Assembly: GCA_964420125.1 (NCBI GenBank)
Contig: CAYQQQ010000011.1
Coordinates: 62,001 to 126,000 of the forward strand
Length of the DNA stretch: 64,000 nt
From: CAYQQQ01 sp964420125
GTDB lineage: Bacteria; Actinomycetota; Acidimicrobiia; Acidimicrobiales; Microtrichaceae
Direction: 5' to 3'
The stretch's first letter is position 1; the number at the start of each line of letters is the position of its first letter. The translations under genes were made by a program, and so were the position numbers. Below are positions 16,518 to 24,552 of this stretch, in pieces. The notes under the pieces are model-generated. The model was not told the DNA's origin. It was given only the letters and a program-made list of their open reading frames with translations, and did no database searches.

Positions 16518-16548
16518 CGGGTGGGGTGCACGAGCTGCACCCCACCCG
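16518..16548 (+). terminator. 13-bp perfect hairpin between the CODH-beta-like and CooC-like genes
   Basis: CGGGTGGGGTGCA (16518-16530) and TGCACCCCACCCG (16536-16548) pair perfectly around a five-base loop, CGAGC. There is no T-run. It could terminate most transcripts, protect the upstream message or set the ratio of the two products. Just after it, ACGAGCACTGAACGAC is repeated at 16556-16571 and 16573-16588. Confidence 0.55.
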
Positions 16549-16608
16549 GATGACCACGAGCACTGAACGACGACGAGCACTGAACGACAACCCGAAGGGA
16601 CCGACGCC

Positions 16609-17439
16609 ATGTGCGACAACACCACGACAGGGACGAGCGGGACCACCGCCAAGGGCAAGCGGATGGTGGCGGTGGCCGGGAAGGGCGGCACCGGCAAGAC
16701 GGCCTCGGTGGCCATGATGGCGCGGGCGTTGATGGAGAACCCGCGCACCGGATCGCTGCTGCTGATCGACGCCGATCCCGCCTGCGGCCTGCTCAGCGCG
16801 CTGGACGTCGAGGTGCGCCGCACGATGGGGGAGGTGCGCGAGGAGATCATCCGCACCGCTCGACGTCGGGACAACACCGAACCCGATGGCGACGCCGTGC
16901 AGAAGCTCATCAACGAGAAGATGGACTACCTCTCCTTCGAGGCGCTCACCGAGACCGACGACTTCGCGGTGATCGCCATGGGGCGCACCGAGACGATGGG
17001 GTGCTACTGCCCGGTCAACTCGCTGCTGCGCGACGCCATCAAGACCCTCTCCAGCGGGTTCGACACGATCCTGATCGACGGGGAGGCGGGCCTCGAGCAG
17101 GTCAACCGGCAGGTGGTCAAGCGGCTGCAGACGCTGATGGTCATCAGCGACCCCACCTCCCGGGGCATCGAGACGGCCGCCGCCCTCAAGCAGCTGGTGG
17201 AGGAGGACCGCGCCATGGACGTGGAGCGCCTGGGCATCGTGTTCAACCGCGTGCGGGGCGCCGAGGACGTGCTGGAGGCCAGGGCCGAGGAGATCGGCCT
17301 CGACCTGTTCGGGCTCATCCCCTTCGACGACACCATCGCCGAGTACGACCTGGTGGGCAAGGCCATCACCGACCTGCCGGCCGACGCGCCCAGCCTCATG
17401 GCCTACCGCAAGGTGGTCGACGAGCAGGTGCTGGTGTAG
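16609..17439 (+). CDS. CooC-like nickel-insertion / MinD-fold ATPase
   Basis: This 276-residue P-loop ATPase is of the CooC/NifH/MinD group. The deviant Walker A motif GKGGTGKT is at residues 24-31, LLIDADPACG is the switch region, and TMGCYCPVNSLL has C132 and C134, the C-x-C metal site by which CooC dimers bind nickel. CooC matures carbon monoxide dehydrogenase, but no CODH catalytic gene (CooS or CdhA) is visible in this window. Its position after the CdhC-like and dehydratase genes suggests it loads metal into, or drives conformational change in, that complex. A 16-bp direct repeat lies in its leader. It converges with the TetR gene 31 bp on. Confidence 0.72.
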   Translation: MCDNTTTGTSGTTAKGKRMVAVAGKGGTGKTASVAMMARALMENPRTGSLLLIDADPACGLLSALDVEVRRTMGEVREEIIRTARRRDNTEPDGDAVQKLINEKMDYLSFEALTETDDFAVIAMGRTETMGCYCPVNSLLRDAIKTLSSGFDTILIDGEAGLEQVNRQVVKRLQTLMVISDPTSRGIETAAALKQLVEEDRAMDVERLGIVFNRVRGAEDVLEARAEEIGLDLFGLIPFDDTIAEYDLVGKAITDLPADAPSLMAYRKVVDEQVLV

Positions 17440-17470
17440 CTGCCGGATCGAGGAGGCCGAGTGCCGCCGG

Positions 17471-18115
17471 CTACTCGACGCCGCGCTCGCTCATGGCCTT
17501 CTGGGGGCGCTGCTGGGCCAGGATCTGGTCGACGAGGTAGTTGCGTCGGGCGATCAGCGAGTCCACCGAGTAGGGGTCCGTCCCCATCAGGCGTTCCAGG
17601 AGGGCGCCGTGGCAGAAGTAGGACATGATCTGGACGTGGAGGTCGTGGACGAACAGGGCGGGGTCGACGTCAGCGATGCGTCCCCCGGAGGCGGCCTGGG
17701 CCTGCTCGAGCTTCTTCTTGGCCGGTTCGAACACCGGCGCCACGAACCGGTCGATGTAGATGTTCCCGTACTCCTCTCCCTCGAGCATCTCCCGCATCAT
17801 CAGCCGGGGGAGGGCAGGGTTCTCCGCTGCCACCCGCTGGAGCTGGTCGAGGTGCCAGGAGAGCCGGTCACGGTTGAACTCGCCGTCGAGGAAGTTGTCG
17901 AGCATGGTGATCACCGGCTGGAGCGCGTGGTCCAGCACGGCCTCGTGCAGGGCCTCCTTGGTGCCGAACTGGTAGAGCACGGTGGTCTTGTGCACCCCCG
18001 CCAGGTCGGCGATCTCCTGGATGGCCACACCGCCGAACCCCCGTCGGGCGAACAGCTCGGTTGCTGCGTCGAGGATGGCGCCCCGGCGGCCCTGGACGTC
18101 TGTGTTGTCGGCCAT
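17471..18115 (-). CDS. TetR-family transcriptional regulator
   Basis: This 214-residue repressor has the TetR helix-turn-helix at residues about 30-52 (VAIQEIADLAGVHKTTVLYQFG), where LYQFGTKEAL is the recognition-helix signature. The C-terminal half is a helical ligand-binding domain of the size seen in regulators that sense acyl-CoAs. Its own promoter region carries the palindrome CCTACCATTTGGTAGG about 76 bp upstream of the start, with a degenerate partner 21 bp away, so it is probably autoregulated. The same operator type precedes seven other promoter regions here, which makes this protein the leading candidate regulator of that set. Direct binding is not shown. Confidence 0.85.
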   Translation of the reverse strand: MADNTDVQGRRGAILDAATELFARRGFGGVAIQEIADLAGVHKTTVLYQFGTKEALHEAVLDHALQPVITMLDNFLDGEFNRDRLSWHLDQLQRVAAENPALPRLMMREMLEGEEYGNIYIDRFVAPVFEPAKKKLEQAQAASGGRIADVDPALFVHDLHVQIMSYFCHGALLERLMGTDPYSVDSLIARRNYLVDQILAQQRPQKAMSERGVE

Positions 18116-18191
18116 CGGTCTCCTCCGGCTGCTCCGACCCCTCCGAGTCGCTCGGCTGGAGACGGGCGACGTGGAGTGCGGTCGAACTCAT

Positions 18192-18225
18192 CCTACCATT
18201 TGGTAGGAAAACAGGACCGATCGGC
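18192..18225. promoter_or_regulatory. Operator pair 1, upstream of the TetR gene
   Basis: CCTACCATTTGGTAGG (18192-18207) has perfect 7-bp arms around TT. A degenerate copy, ACCG-AT-CGGC, lies at 18216-18225. The two centres (18199.5 and 18220.5) are 21 bp apart. Confidence 0.7.
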
Positions 18226-18280
18226 GGTGATGTCGGTGGGTGTCGGTCGACCGGCGCTCTCGGATCGTGTCGGTCCGATC

Positions 18281-18317
18281 CTGGCCATATGGTCAGACTT
18301 TGCTACCAGTTGATCAG
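18281..18317. promoter_or_regulatory. Operator pair 2, upstream of the MaoC/ACAD operon
   Basis: CTGGCCATATGGTCAG (core GCCA-TA-TGGT, centre 18288.5) and CTACCAGTTGATCAG (core ACCA-GT-TGAT, centre 18309.5) are again 21 bp apart. A possible promoter, TTGATC (18310-18315) and TAGTAT (18334-18339) with 18-bp spacing, overlaps the second site. The 18116-18429 gap holds only these sites, the TetR-side pair and a GGATCG/CGATCC inverted repeat at 18262-18281. Confidence 0.65.
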
Positions 18318-18429
18318 GAATTGCACGAGTCCGTAGTATCAGCTCACCCCATCGGGTGGTGAGGTGCCCGCGTCGGTGGTGCAGGAGTCCCCTCCGTTGG
18401 GGCACGCAGGCTGAAGGTGAAGGAGCGCG

Positions 18430-18969
18430 ATGGGAACGCTGTACGAGGAGAAGCTGCGCCAGCACGTCGGCAGCGAGTCGGCGCGCATGGAGGCGGTGGA
18501 CGCCGTCGGAGCGCAGATGATCCGCCACTGGGTCGAGGTCATGCACGATCGCAACCCCGCCTACAGCGATCCCGAGTGGGCCGCGGGATCCCGCTTCGGG
18601 TCGATCGTGGCACCGGGGGCGATGATGCAGGTGTGGAGCATGGCGCCGCTGTGGCCCGAGCGCGACCTGCCGCCGCTGCCCATCGCCCCGATCGACGAGG
18701 CGCTCGGGGAGCAGGGCTTCACGGAGGTCGTGGCGACGGCCCAGTCCATGGAGGTCGCTGCCCAGGCGAAGGTGGGCGACGTGGTGTCCTACGTGGTTCG
18801 GGTCGCCAGCGTCACCGAGGACGAGAAGCGAACCCGGCTCGGTCCGGCCTACTTCGTGACCTTCGAGTACCACTTCTCGAACCAGGACGGCGTCGAGCTG
18901 GGCACCCTCAGCTTCACCTACATGCGCTACAAGCCGGAGCCCGAGGGCGCCGAGGCCCCCACGGCCTGA
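18430..18969 (+). CDS. MaoC-like dehydratase, N-terminal (FAS1-like) type subunit
   Basis: This 179-residue hot-dog-fold protein resembles the non-catalytic or N-terminal half of MaoC-type enoyl-CoA hydratases, such as the N-terminal domain of ChsH2 of actinobacterial cholesterol catabolism. Segments HWVEVMHDRNPAYSDPEWA, SIVAPGAMMQVW and the terminal strand YFVTFEYHFSNQDG fit that fold. It lacks the C-terminal DUF35 that ChsH2 carries. It is the first gene of an operon behind operator pair 2, 13 bp before the catalytic partner, so the two should form a heteromeric hydratase for a bulky enoyl-CoA. Confidence 0.75.
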   Translation: MGTLYEEKLRQHVGSESARMEAVDAVGAQMIRHWVEVMHDRNPAYSDPEWAAGSRFGSIVAPGAMMQVWSMAPLWPERDLPPLPIAPIDEALGEQGFTEVVATAQSMEVAAQAKVGDVVSYVVRVASVTEDEKRTRLGPAYFVTFEYHFSNQDGVELGTLSFTYMRYKPEPEGAEAPTA

Positions 18970-18982
18970 GGAGGACCGCACC

Positions 18983-19435
18983 ATGCCGACCGACTGGATG
19001 AAGCCATTCCTGAAGTACGACTCACTGGCCATGGGCGAGGTGCACGAAGGCGATGAGCTCCCTGCCGAGGAGCGCGTCGTCGACGCCACGCTGGTGGTCG
19101 CCGGGGCAATCGCCTCGCGTGACTTCTACCCCGTCCACCACGACAAGCCATTCGCCGAGCAGGCGGGCAGCCCCGACATCTTCTTGAACATCCTGACCAC
19201 CAACGGCCTCGTGGCCGCCTACCTGGGGAACTGGTGCGGGCCGGACTGGGACGTGGTCTCTGTCGACCTGCGGCTCAAGATCCCGGCCTTCCCCGGCCAG
19301 AGCCTCACCTTCGGGGGGACCGTCACGGCGGTGTCCGAGCCGGAGCGCACCATCGACGTGGAGTTCGTCGCCGACACCGAGTACGGCCCGCACTGCCAGG
19401 GGACGGCCCGGCTCCGCCTGGCCGCGACGGCCTGA
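18983..19435 (+). CDS. MaoC-like enoyl-CoA hydratase, catalytic hot-dog subunit
   Basis: This 150-residue protein holds the hydratase motif ASRDFYPVHHDKPFAEQAG (about residues 44-62), in which the Asp and His form the catalytic dyad of R-specific enoyl-CoA hydratases. It is similar in size and motif to ChsH1. It would hydrate the double bond introduced by the acyl-CoA dehydrogenases encoded directly downstream. GAGGAGG lies seven to eight bases before ATG 18983. The pairing with a 179-residue partner just upstream mirrors the two-gene hydratases of steroid side-chain degradation; the actual substrate here is unknown. Confidence 0.8.
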   Translation: MPTDWMKPFLKYDSLAMGEVHEGDELPAEERVVDATLVVAGAIASRDFYPVHHDKPFAEQAGSPDIFLNILTTNGLVAAYLGNWCGPDWDVVSVDLRLKIPAFPGQSLTFGGTVTAVSEPERTIDVEFVADTEYGPHCQGTARLRLAATA

Positions 19436-19451
19436 ACCGGGAGGATCGCAC

Positions 19452-20624
19452 ATGGCACTGGACTTCGCCCTCAGCGACTCGCAGGTCGAGCTGGTCGAAC
19501 GGGTGCGGAAGTACCTCGACGAGCACATCACGCCCGAGCTGCGCGCCGAGTGCGCCGACAACCCCGAAGGCGGCGGACCGGAGTGGAAGGCCTACATCCG
19601 CCAGCTCGGGGCCGACGGCATGCTCGGCGTCGGTTGGCCCGAGGAGTACGGCGGGATGGGCTACGGCCCCGTCGAGCAGTACCTGTTCTTCGAGGAGATC
19701 TGTCGCACCGGCATCCCCATCCCGGTCGTGGCCGTCCAGACCGTCGCACCCGCCATCATGGACATCGGCACCGACGACCAGAAGGCCCGCTACCTTCCCG
19801 GCATCCTCACCGGCGAGGTCGACTTCGCCATCGGCTACACCGAGCCGGAGGCCGGCTCCGACCTGGCTTCTCTGCGCACCCGCGCAGAGCGGGACGGCGA
19901 CGAGTGGGTCATCAACGGCCAGAAGGTCTTCACCTCGGGCGCCCACATGGCGGACTACGTCTGGCTGGCGGCGCGCACCGATCCCGACGTCCCCAAGCAC
20001 AAGGGCATCTCGGTGTTCATCGTCGACCTGCGCGCACCCGGCGTCTCGATCACCCCGCAGCACGTGATGGGCGGCTTCCGCACCAACACCACGTTCTACG
20101 ACAACGTGCGCGTGCCGGCCGACGCCCTGGTGGGCGAGCTCAACCAGGGCTGGAGCTACATCACCACCCAGCTCAACTACGAGCGCCTGGCCCTGGCGAC
20201 GGTCTCACAGGTGGAGCGGGCATTGGAGACGACGATCGCCTGGGCCAACGAGCACCACCGCGACGGCCGGCTCGTCGCCGAGGAGCCCTGGGTGCGCGAC
20301 GCCCTCGCCGGCATCGCGGTCGAGGCGGACGTGCTGAAGCTCATGAACCTGCGCACCGCCTCGATGGTGGCCGCCGGCACCGTGCCCTACCACGACGCGT
20401 CGCTCAACAAGATCTTCGGCACCGAGCTGCACCAGCGGGCCTTCGGCACCTGCCTGCGGGTGATGGGCCGCACCGGCGGCCTGGTCGCGGGCCATGGCGT
20501 TCCCGACGGTGGCATCATCCCGAGGTGGTTCATGCAGGACGTGCTGCTCACCTTCGGTGGGGGCGCCAACGAGGTGCACCGCAACATCGTCGCCATGGTG
20601 GGTCTCGGCCTGCCGAGGTCCTGA
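19452..20624 (+). CDS. Acyl-CoA dehydrogenase (FadE-like), larger subunit
   Basis: This 390-residue flavoprotein has the three-part ACAD fold. The FAD-contacting IGYTEPEAGSDLASLRTRA lies at about 130-150, followed by WVINGQKVFTSGAHMADYVW. The C-terminal signature is FGGGANEVHRN where most ACADs read YEGTNEIQR, so the usual catalytic Glu position is Gly. The base may come from elsewhere or from the partner encoded 36 bp downstream. The arrangement of a roughly 390- and a roughly 350-residue ACAD side by side matches the heterotetrameric alpha2-beta2 dehydrogenases of actinobacterial steroid side-chain catabolism. Electrons would pass to ETF, which is encoded at 60.9-62.7 kb. Confidence 0.82.
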   Translation: MALDFALSDSQVELVERVRKYLDEHITPELRAECADNPEGGGPEWKAYIRQLGADGMLGVGWPEEYGGMGYGPVEQYLFFEEICRTGIPIPVVAVQTVAPAIMDIGTDDQKARYLPGILTGEVDFAIGYTEPEAGSDLASLRTRAERDGDEWVINGQKVFTSGAHMADYVWLAARTDPDVPKHKGISVFIVDLRAPGVSITPQHVMGGFRTNTTFYDNVRVPADALVGELNQGWSYITTQLNYERLALATVSQVERALETTIAWANEHHRDGRLVAEEPWVRDALAGIAVEADVLKLMNLRTASMVAAGTVPYHDASLNKIFGTELHQRAFGTCLRVMGRTGGLVAGHGVPDGGIIPRWFMQDVLLTFGGGANEVHRNIVAMVGLGLPRS

Positions 20625-20660
20625 GATGGCCGGCCGACGCCTGCGACACGAGGGGAGCAG

Positions 20661-21704
20661 ATGATGGACTTCGCCCTGAGCGACGACCAGGAGGAGCTGC
20701 GGAAGGTCGCCCGCTCCTTCCTGAAGACGAGGTGCCCGACCGCCGAGGTGCGCCGTCTCGAGGCCGACGGCTCCGGCTGGTCGCCCGAGCTGTGGTCGGA
20801 GATGGCCGAGATGGGTTGGGTGGGCATGGCGCTGCCCGGTGGCGGCGGCGACCTCGTGGACCTGGCTGTGGTGTTCGAGGAGCTGGGCCGCGCCGTGTGC
20901 CCCACCCCGATGTTCTCGACGGTGGCGCTGGGTGGCCTCACCCTGGCCGCCGCCGGCCGGCTGCCCGACGGCGTGGCCGAGGGCTCGGTGCTCGTCGGCA
21001 CCGCCCTTGTCGACGTGGCCGAGGACGCGCTGGAGCTCGAGGGGGGTGGGTCGAGCGCACGGGTGCGAGGGACCGCACCGATCGCCTACGACGTCGAAGG
21101 GGCGACCCACCTGCTGGTGGTGGCCGGCGGCGCCCTCGTGCTCCTGCCCGCCGACCAGCCGACCGTGGCGAGCACCCGGTTGCGGCCCATGTCGAACGAT
21201 CGCCTGTTCGAGCTCCGCCTGGACGGTGCCGAGGGCGAGGTGGTCGGCGACGCCGCCGAGCTGCTGGCGCCCGCGCTGTCCCGGGCGACGGCGCTGCGGT
21301 GCGTCGAGCTCGTCGGAGTGATGGGCCGGGCTCTGGAGATGGCGGCCGACTACACCCGCACCCGGGTGCAGTTCGGCAAGCCCCTCGGGTCGTTCCAGGC
21401 CGTGCAGCACCGCCTGGCGGACAACCTGCTCGACCTCGAGGGCGCCCGCCTGGCCGCGTACCGGGCGGTGTGGGCCTTGGCGTCGGACCCCGTGTCGCCA
21501 CGGGAGGTGTCGGTCGCCAAGGCGTGGGTCTCCGATGCCGGCCAACGGGTCGCCTTCGGTGCCCAGCAGGTGCACGGCGGCATCGGCGTGGACATGGACT
21601 ACGACCTCCAGCTGTACTTCCGACGCGCCAAGGCGCTGGAGCTCGAGCTGGGATCGGCGCCCCAGCACCGCACGCGGCTGGCCGGGACCCTGGGGCTGAG
21701 GTGA
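20661..21704 (+). CDS. Acyl-CoA dehydrogenase (FadE-like), smaller subunit
   Basis: This 347-residue ACAD-fold protein starts MDFALSDDQEELRKVARSFL and carries TRVQFGKPLGSFQAVQHRLAD (about residues 233-253) and FGAQQVHGGIGVDMDYDLQLYFRRAK. The FAD-binding TEPxAGSD segment is not recognisable: residues 100-170 read as a degenerate, Val/Ala-rich stretch. The C-terminal YEGT motif is also missing. It is therefore probably the partner of the ACAD just upstream rather than an independent enzyme. ATG 20661 or 20664 may start it. The next gene begins about 110 bp later and may belong to the same transcript. Confidence 0.75.
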   Translation: MMDFALSDDQEELRKVARSFLKTRCPTAEVRRLEADGSGWSPELWSEMAEMGWVGMALPGGGGDLVDLAVVFEELGRAVCPTPMFSTVALGGLTLAAAGRLPDGVAEGSVLVGTALVDVAEDALELEGGGSSARVRGTAPIAYDVEGATHLLVVAGGALVLLPADQPTVASTRLRPMSNDRLFELRLDGAEGEVVGDAAELLAPALSRATALRCVELVGVMGRALEMAADYTRTRVQFGKPLGSFQAVQHRLADNLLDLEGARLAAYRAVWALASDPVSPREVSVAKAWVSDAGQRVAFGAQQVHGGIGVDMDYDLQLYFRRAKALELELGSAPQHRTRLAGTLGLR

Positions 21705-21816
21705 GAGCGACCGCCGACCGGCGGAGCGCCCATGTGAGCGAGCGGTGCGATGGCAGACCCGCCACGAACCGAGCTCCGAGGACGCCTGAGCTGCCGACGC
21801 AGGTCTCGAGCTGAAG

Positions 21817-23280
21817 GTGTCGTCGCCGCCTTGGGGTGCGGAGGGTGCGGGACGGCGCCGGTCGAGGATCCTGCTCGAACACGTCGAGCTGTCGGGGCGC
21901 GAGGGCGCCTGGGTCTGCGTCGAGGGCGACACCATCCGCGGCATCGGCTGGGGGTCCCCGCCGCCGGCGGAGCTCGCCGAGGACGCCCTGCGCCTCGACG
22001 GTCGAGGCGGCGCCCTGCTGCCGGGACTGCACGACCACCACGTCCACCTCTTCGCCACCGCCGCTCGGGACGAGTCGCTGTTCTGCGGCGGACCGGAGGT
22101 CGCCTCGATGGGGGACCTCGTCGACCGCTTGCACCGCGCCGCCCACGAGGGCGGCGACGACGGCTGGCTCCGGGCGGTGGGCTGGGACGAGGATCGCGTG
22201 GGATGGCCGGACCGCCATGTGCTGGACCGCGCCGTGCCCGGCCGACCTCTCCGGCTCCAGCACCGCACCGGCGCGATGTGGGTGCTCAACACCGTGGGGT
22301 TGGCCGCGGTCGGTCTGCTCGATCGTCCGGAGACGCCCCGGGGGGTCGAGCTCGACCAGTCGGGCCGGCCCACCGGGCGACTGCGTGGACTCGACCGCTG
22401 GCTCCGTGAGCGGTGGCGGGCAGACGTCCCGTCGCTGGGACGCCTCGGCGAGGCGCTGGCGAGCCGAGGCGTCACCGGTGTCACCGACGCCACCGCCCAC
22501 AACGGCGAGGAGGAGGTGGCGGCGATGGCCGGCGCCCGGCGACGGGGAGAGCTCCCCCAGCGGGTCATGGCCATGACCTCGGCCACGTTGGACTGCTGGC
22601 CGGCCGAGGTGTCGCGTGGCCCGGTCAAGATCGTGCTCGAGGAGTCCGCGCTGCCCAACTACGACGAGCTGGTGGCCCGGATCGTCGAGGCGCACCGACA
22701 CGGCACGAGGGTGGCGGTCCACACGCTGGAGCGCTCGACCACGGTCTTCGCCGCGCGTGCGGTCCAGGCCGCCGGTGGCGGTCCCGGCGACCGTCTGGAG
22801 CATGCGGCGCTGCTCAGCGACGAGCTGCTCGTGCTGGTCGCGGATGGTGGCTTGACCGTGGTGACCCAACCCCACTTCGTGGCCGAGCGCGGCGCCGCCT
22901 ATCGACGGCACGTCGATCCGTTGGAGCAGCCGTGGCTCTACCGCTGCGCCTCGCTGCAACGGGCAGGGGTGTCGCTGGCAGCGGGGTCCGACGCACCGGT
23001 CGGGACCTGGGATCCGTGGTCGATCATGGTGGCCGCCGTGCGCGGCAGCGACCTCCCCGAGCACGTCCGACCGGACGAGCAGCTCGATCCCGAGGCTGCT
23101 CTGGCGCTCTTCACCGGTGCACCCGACGCGCCGGGGACCCGACGTGGCGTCACCGAGGGTGCACGAGCCGATCTGTGCCTGTTGGACCGGCCGTGGCAGG
23201 AGGCCCGGCGCGACCTCGCCGACGTCGTCGTGCGAGCGACCCTGGTCGGCGGCGAGGTCGTGCACTTCGGGGGAGGTTGA
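21817..23280 (+). CDS. Amidohydrolase-superfamily metal-dependent hydrolase (YtcJ-like)
   Basis: This 487-residue TIM-barrel amidohydrolase has the metal-binding LHDHHVHL near residue 70, the carboxylated-Lys region around VKIVLEE, then VAVHTLER, LEHAALL and AAGSDAPVGTWDPW, which supply the remaining His and the catalytic Asp. The small N-terminal beta-domain starts ILLEHVELSG and closes with ADLCLLDRPW near the C-terminus. The start at GTG 21817 is uncertain because no clear ribosome site is present. Family members hydrolyse amides or esters of varied substrates. It ends just before a strong hairpin shared with the convergent crotonase gene. Confidence 0.78.
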   Translation: MSSPPWGAEGAGRRRSRILLEHVELSGREGAWVCVEGDTIRGIGWGSPPPAELAEDALRLDGRGGALLPGLHDHHVHLFATAARDESLFCGGPEVASMGDLVDRLHRAAHEGGDDGWLRAVGWDEDRVGWPDRHVLDRAVPGRPLRLQHRTGAMWVLNTVGLAAVGLLDRPETPRGVELDQSGRPTGRLRGLDRWLRERWRADVPSLGRLGEALASRGVTGVTDATAHNGEEEVAAMAGARRRGELPQRVMAMTSATLDCWPAEVSRGPVKIVLEESALPNYDELVARIVEAHRHGTRVAVHTLERSTTVFAARAVQAAGGGPGDRLEHAALLSDELLVLVADGGLTVVTQPHFVAERGAAYRRHVDPLEQPWLYRCASLQRAGVSLAAGSDAPVGTWDPWSIMVAAVRGSDLPEHVRPDEQLDPEAALALFTGAPDAPGTRRGVTEGARADLCLLDRPWQEARRDLADVVVRATLVGGEVVHFGGG

Positions 23281-23351
23281 CCGCACAGCGGGCACGGCGC
23301 GGTCCTGGGTGCCTTCGGGTGGGCTCTGGAGGCGCGGCGCGTGCGATGAGG

Positions 23352-23390
23352 CGCGCTGCGCCTGCTGAGGTGATCTGAAGGTGCAGCGCG
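23352..23390. terminator. Bidirectional hairpin between convergent genes
   Basis: CGCGCTGCGCCT (23352-23363) pairs with AGGTGCAGCGCG (23379-23390), with one G-T pair in 12, around a 15-base loop. It directly abuts the stop of the minus-strand crotonase and follows the amidohydrolase stop by about 70 bases. Confidence 0.6.
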
Positions 23391-24506
23391 TCAGGGTCGC
23401 GGTGCGTCATCCCGTCGAGGGTCGGCAGCCACGACCCGGTCGACGAGCCCCCATCGCCGGGCCCGTTCGGCGTCCAGGGTGGTGCCGCTGAGGCACAGCC
23501 ATGCCGTGCGACGGCGGCCGATGCGCCGCGGCAGGCTCACGGTGCCGCCGGCACCGGGCACCAGCCCCATCTCGATCTCGGGCAGTCTGATCCGAACGTC
23601 GTCGCGGGCGACCACCTCGCCGGCGAAGGCCGCCAGCTCGATGCCCGCGCCGATGCACGCCCCGTGCAGCTCCGCGGTCGCCCGCTCGGCCATGCGGTGG
23701 AGCCACCAGCCGGGGTTGCGGGTGGTCCGCACCAGGTGGGCGGTGGCCGGGTCGGCCTTCGAGCCGAACTCGCGCAGGTCGCCACCGCTGCAGAAGGAGC
23801 GGCCTTCGCCGCTGAGGCGCACCCGTCGGATGGTGTCGTCCGCCGCCGCCAGCTGCAGCGCCTCGACGAGCGCGTCGCGCGATGCGGTGCCGAACGCGTT
23901 GTGCACCTCGGGGCGGCAGAACCGCACGTGCAGCACCTCGCCGTCGCGCTCGAGGCGCGCGGCGGGCGCATCGGGCCGTGACCCGGGCGCTGGTGCGGCC
24001 GTGCGGGCACGGAGCCAGCGGACGTGCTCCTCGCCGGCCTGCAAGGTGGCGTAGGCCAGGGATTCGGCCACCAGAGCGTCGGCCACGGCGACCTGTCGGC
24101 CCAGGCGGAGCAGCTGCACCAGGGTGACCGACGCCTGTGGTCGCGCCTCCAGCCGCTGGACCAGGCGTCCGAGCTCCTCGAGGGCGCCGCCGGCCCCATG
24201 GACCCACCCGTCACCTCCGGCGGGCTCGCGGCGGCCGACCGGTCGTTGCGTGGCGACCCCGAGGGTCGCGTCGTCGGTGAGCAGCACGTCGAAGGCGTCG
24301 ATGCCGGCCCCGGTCGCAGCGGTGGTCCCGCCGATCCCGATCACCACGAGGGGCAGGGAGCCGAGCGGCTGCAGCCCGTCCGGCACCGTGGCGTATCCGG
24401 AGAGGTCGACCCCCAGCGCCGGGCCCTGCCCGACGAGCTCCTCGCGGGCATAGGGTGAGCGCAATGCGTCGAGGATCTCATCGGGGGAGCGCACCGCGAC
24501 GGCCAT
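23391..24506 (-). CDS. Enoyl-CoA hydratase/isomerase family protein with an N-terminal extension
   Basis: This protein has 371 residues from ATG 24506; an upstream in-frame start at 24566 is possible. The crotonase core occupies about residues 170-365: VRFCRPEVHNAFG, the oxyanion-hole turn FCSGGDLREF, and the second turn in ACIGAGIELAAFA. EIEMGLVPGAGGTVSLPRRIG carries the Glu region used by hydratases. The first 160 residues are not crotonase and look like a second, degenerate crotonase-related or regulatory domain. It is divergent from an atypical CoA-transferase with a 46-bp gap, so the two may share a promoter. Confidence 0.7.
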   Translation of the reverse strand: MAVAVRSPDEILDALRSPYAREELVGQGPALGVDLSGYATVPDGLQPLGSLPLVVIGIGGTTAATGAGIDAFDVLLTDDATLGVATQRPVGRREPAGGDGWVHGAGGALEELGRLVQRLEARPQASVTLVQLLRLGRQVAVADALVAESLAYATLQAGEEHVRWLRARTAAPAPGSRPDAPAARLERDGEVLHVRFCRPEVHNAFGTASRDALVEALQLAAADDTIRRVRLSGEGRSFCSGGDLREFGSKADPATAHLVRTTRNPGWWLHRMAERATAELHGACIGAGIELAAFAGEVVARDDVRIRLPEIEMGLVPGAGGTVSLPRRIGRRRTAWLCLSGTTLDAERARRWGLVDRVVAADPRRDDAPRP

Positions 24507-24552
24507 CGCCCTCAGCGTATTGCGCTGTGCGGGGCCGTTGAGAGGGCCCGGG

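Noticed and set aside
15715..17439. A CODH/acetyl-CoA synthase operon
   Set aside because: No CODH catalytic subunit or corrinoid protein is present, and the CdhC-like protein is far too short.
18192..18207. A KstR cholesterol-regulator site
   Set aside because: The palindrome core is ACCA-NN-TGGT, not the AAC-NN-GTT-type core known for KstR.
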